Shown here piece by piece: positions 5,682 to 6,888 of a stretch of DNA of 6,888 bases (the stretch's first letter is position 1; each line of letters opens with the position of its first letter). The stretch covers positions 1 to 6,888 of the forward strand of contig JALSMC010000292.1 of NCBI GenBank assembly GCA_026987995.1, given 5' to 3'. The notes beneath the pieces were generated by a model. It had not been told where the DNA came from and made no database searches. It worked only from the letters and a program-made list of their open reading frames with translations. The stretch is from Sulfurimonas sp. (GTDB lineage: Bacteria > Campylobacterota > Campylobacteria > Campylobacterales > Sulfurimonadaceae). The position numbers and the translations under genes were made by a program.

Positions 5682-6107
5682 TTATAAAAGTTTTTTAGGT
5701 TTAAAAAGTAGAAGTGCTGCTAAAGCGATACATGAGAATAGTAAAAAGAACACTACATTTGCTGAGAGTTTAAATGCTATAACTCCAAAAACAGTATTAC
5801 CTTGAATAATCAAAAAAAGCAGTAGTTTTGTGTGCTTTTCTAGTTTAGCTTTAAATGCATCAGTCAATGAATTTTTTTTAAGAAAACGAATATGTCTATG
5901 CATTAATATGTAGTAAATGATAAAAAGTTCAATGAACTTGTATACTATTAGGGCATATACAAAGTACATATTATACTTTCCATCAAAATATTCTGGGGGA
6001 GAAAGAGTAAAAAAGAAGTTAAAAACAAGTGCTAAAATTGCAAAAAGAGCAAGCAACTTTAGTATAAAAAACTTACGTTTTTCTAGGGTACTAACTAGCT
6101 CTTGCAT
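5682..6107 (-). CDS. Small four-helix membrane protein of unknown function
   Basis: I do not recognise this 141-aa protein. It is very hydrophobic with four probable transmembrane helices (about 13-34, 47-69, 93-112, 116-135). Basic stretches lie at the N-terminus (KRK), in the loop between helices 2 and 3 (HRHIRFLKK and on to residue 94), and at the C-terminus (KPKK). This predicts both termini and the central loop in the cytoplasm. There is a short acidic/aromatic periplasmic loop (PPEYFDGKY, 37-45). No catalytic or metal-binding motif is evident. Its ATG at 6107 lies inside the end of carA (17-nt overlap, different frame), with no clear Shine-Dalgarno sequence, so translation is probably coupled to carA. 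The promoter after it suggests that it belongs to the carA transcription unit rather than to the oxidase operon. That it is a real gene is supported by the clean membrane topology and tight packing. Confidence 0.75.
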   Translation of the reverse strand: MQELVSTLEKRKFFILKLLALFAILALVFNFFFTLSPPEYFDGKYNMYFVYALIVYKFIELFIIYYILMHRHIRFLKKNSLTDAFKAKLEKHTKLLLFLIIQGNTVFGVIAFKLSANVVFFLLFSCIALAALLLFKPKKLL

Positions 6108-6888
6108 TGAGCATTAGGGTAAGAAATTCACCAAAGATATAAGCACTCTCTTTTGGTCCAGGACTAGCTTCTGGGTGATGCTGTACTGAAAAGATAGGCT
6201 CATTTTTGTATTTTAAACCTTCTATTGTGTTATCAAAAAGATTTGTATGTGTCACTTCAGCTATTTCTACTATATTGTCAGGAACATTATAGTTATGATT
6301 TTGTGCTGTTATCTCTACAAGTCCTGTTTTTTCATTCTTTACAGGGTGATTGCCACCATGATGACCAAACTTTAGTTTAAAAGTATCATAGCCATGAGAT
6401 ATAGAAAGCAGTTGATGTCCCAAACAGATACCAAACATAGGGATTTGTGCTTCTATTAACTTTTTTATCTGTTCTTGCTCTTTTTTAAGAACAAGAGGAT
6501 CACCTGGACCATTAGAGAGGAAAACACCATCAATTGTTTTAGCTTTATACTGACTTATTAAATCTTGGGCTTTAAAATTATTAGGAATCACTTCTACACC
6601 AATACCTGCTGATACAATTTCATTTAAAATATTACATTTAACCCCAAAGTCTATAACGGCAATATTTGCTTTCGCTTGAGGAGCCTTTTCGTACTCAAAG
6701 CCACTCATTTTATTATATGTGCCCTGTGTATGTTTATAGGCTTTTTTTGTACTCACTTCTTCTATGTAGTTTACATCTTCTATGCGAGGTGCATCTTTTA
6801 GAAGTTGCTTTAGCTCTTCTTTATCACTTGTATTTGTAGATGCTATCATCATCATAGCACCCTCATCTCTAATCATTTTTGTTAAGTA
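6091..6888 (-). CDS. carA: Carbamoyl-phosphate synthase small (glutaminase) subunit, partial (5' end beyond window)
   Basis: CarA hydrolyses glutamine and channels ammonia to CarB, which makes carbamoyl phosphate for pyrimidine and arginine synthesis. The frame is open to the right edge, giving 265 visible codons; the family is about 375 aa, so roughly 110 N-terminal residues are missing. The visible start (YLTKMIRDEGAM) is the end of the N-terminal CarA domain, and the internal ATG at 6876 is not the gene start. The class I glutamine amidotransferase domain follows. It shows LSNGPGDP (124-131), the nucleophile elbow GICLGHQLL with catalytic Cys155, FGHHGGNHPVK (174-184), AQNHNYNV (195-202) and QHHPEASPGP (236-245) with catalytic His238 and Glu240. 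All numbers count from the window edge. The stop TAG at 6091-6093 lies inside the next gene. The amidotransferase looks complete and functional. It is a housekeeping gene with no evident functional link to the oxidase. Confidence 0.97.
   Translation of the reverse strand, partial: YLTKMIRDEGAMMMIASTNTSDKEELKQLLKDAPRIEDVNYIEEVSTKKAYKHTQGTYNKMSGFEYEKAPQAKANIAVIDFGVKCNILNEIVSAGIGVEVIPNNFKAQDLISQYKAKTIDGVFLSNGPGDPLVLKKEQEQIKKLIEAQIPMFGICLGHQLLSISHGYDTFKLKFGHHGGNHPVKNEKTGLVEITAQNHNYNVPDNIVEIAEVTHTNLFDNTIEGLKYKNEPIFSVQHHPEASPGPKESAYIFGEFLTLMLNARAS

Noticed and set aside
5664..5690. Rho-independent terminator after the four-helix protein
   Set aside because: There is a T run on the minus strand but the CTTTTATAAG before it forms only a three- or four-pair AT stem.
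5917..6117. Open frame on + strand (66 codons)
   Set aside because: Antisense to the four-helix membrane protein; lysine-rich low-complexity translation typical of a shadow frame.

Overview
All eight genes lie on the minus strand, so the window reads biologically from right to left. The DNA is AT-rich and densely packed, with short or overlapping gene junctions and AGGAG-type ribosome binding sites. The CarA sequence, the near absence of recognisable -35 boxes and the base composition suggest a Campylobacterota (epsilonproteobacterial) genome, perhaps Sulfurimonas-like. That placement is an inference from memory of the families, not a database result.

Right end (about 5682-6888): the C-terminal two thirds of carA (carbamoyl-phosphate synthase small subunit) runs in from beyond the right edge. 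It overlaps by 17 nt a small four-helix membrane protein of unknown function. A 76-nt gap with a TATAAT-type promoter separates this pair from the rest.

Middle (3916-5605): two tandem paralogues of the SCO1/SenC copper-chaperone family align without gaps over about 200 residues, with roughly two thirds identity. Both keep the CxxxC + His copper site and have a signal peptide and a C-terminal membrane anchor. A 106-nt AT-rich spacer between them carries a second promoter candidate and three copies of an octamer, ATACTTRA (+ strand), that also occurs once upstream of the first sco gene.

Left (1-3923): a tightly coupled cytochrome c oxidase operon in the order subunit I (coxA), III (coxC), IV (coxD), II (coxB), with junctions of -8, -1, -11 and +9 nt (sco-coxA, I-III, III-IV, IV-II). 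Subunit I has all the haem and CuB ligands. The D-channel glutamate of the HPEVY motif is replaced by the YSHPAVY form that marks A2-type heme-copper oxidases. Subunit II has a complete CuA site followed by at least two c-type haem motifs and is cut by the left edge, so this is a caa3-type enzyme with a di-haem (or longer) cytochrome tail. The SCO pair probably delivers copper to CuA. No haem A/O synthase (ctaA/ctaB) or CtaG/Cox11 gene is visible; they could lie further left or elsewhere.

The least expected signals are an 18-bp perfect GC-rich palindrome inside the start of coxC, a His-rich C-terminal tail on subunit IV, the repeated octamer upstream of both sco genes, the divergence of the two SCO C-terminal segments, and the di-haem subunit II. 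I found no mobile element, CRISPR array, tRNA, rRNA or convincing terminator. No gene-free stretch reaches 300 bases.
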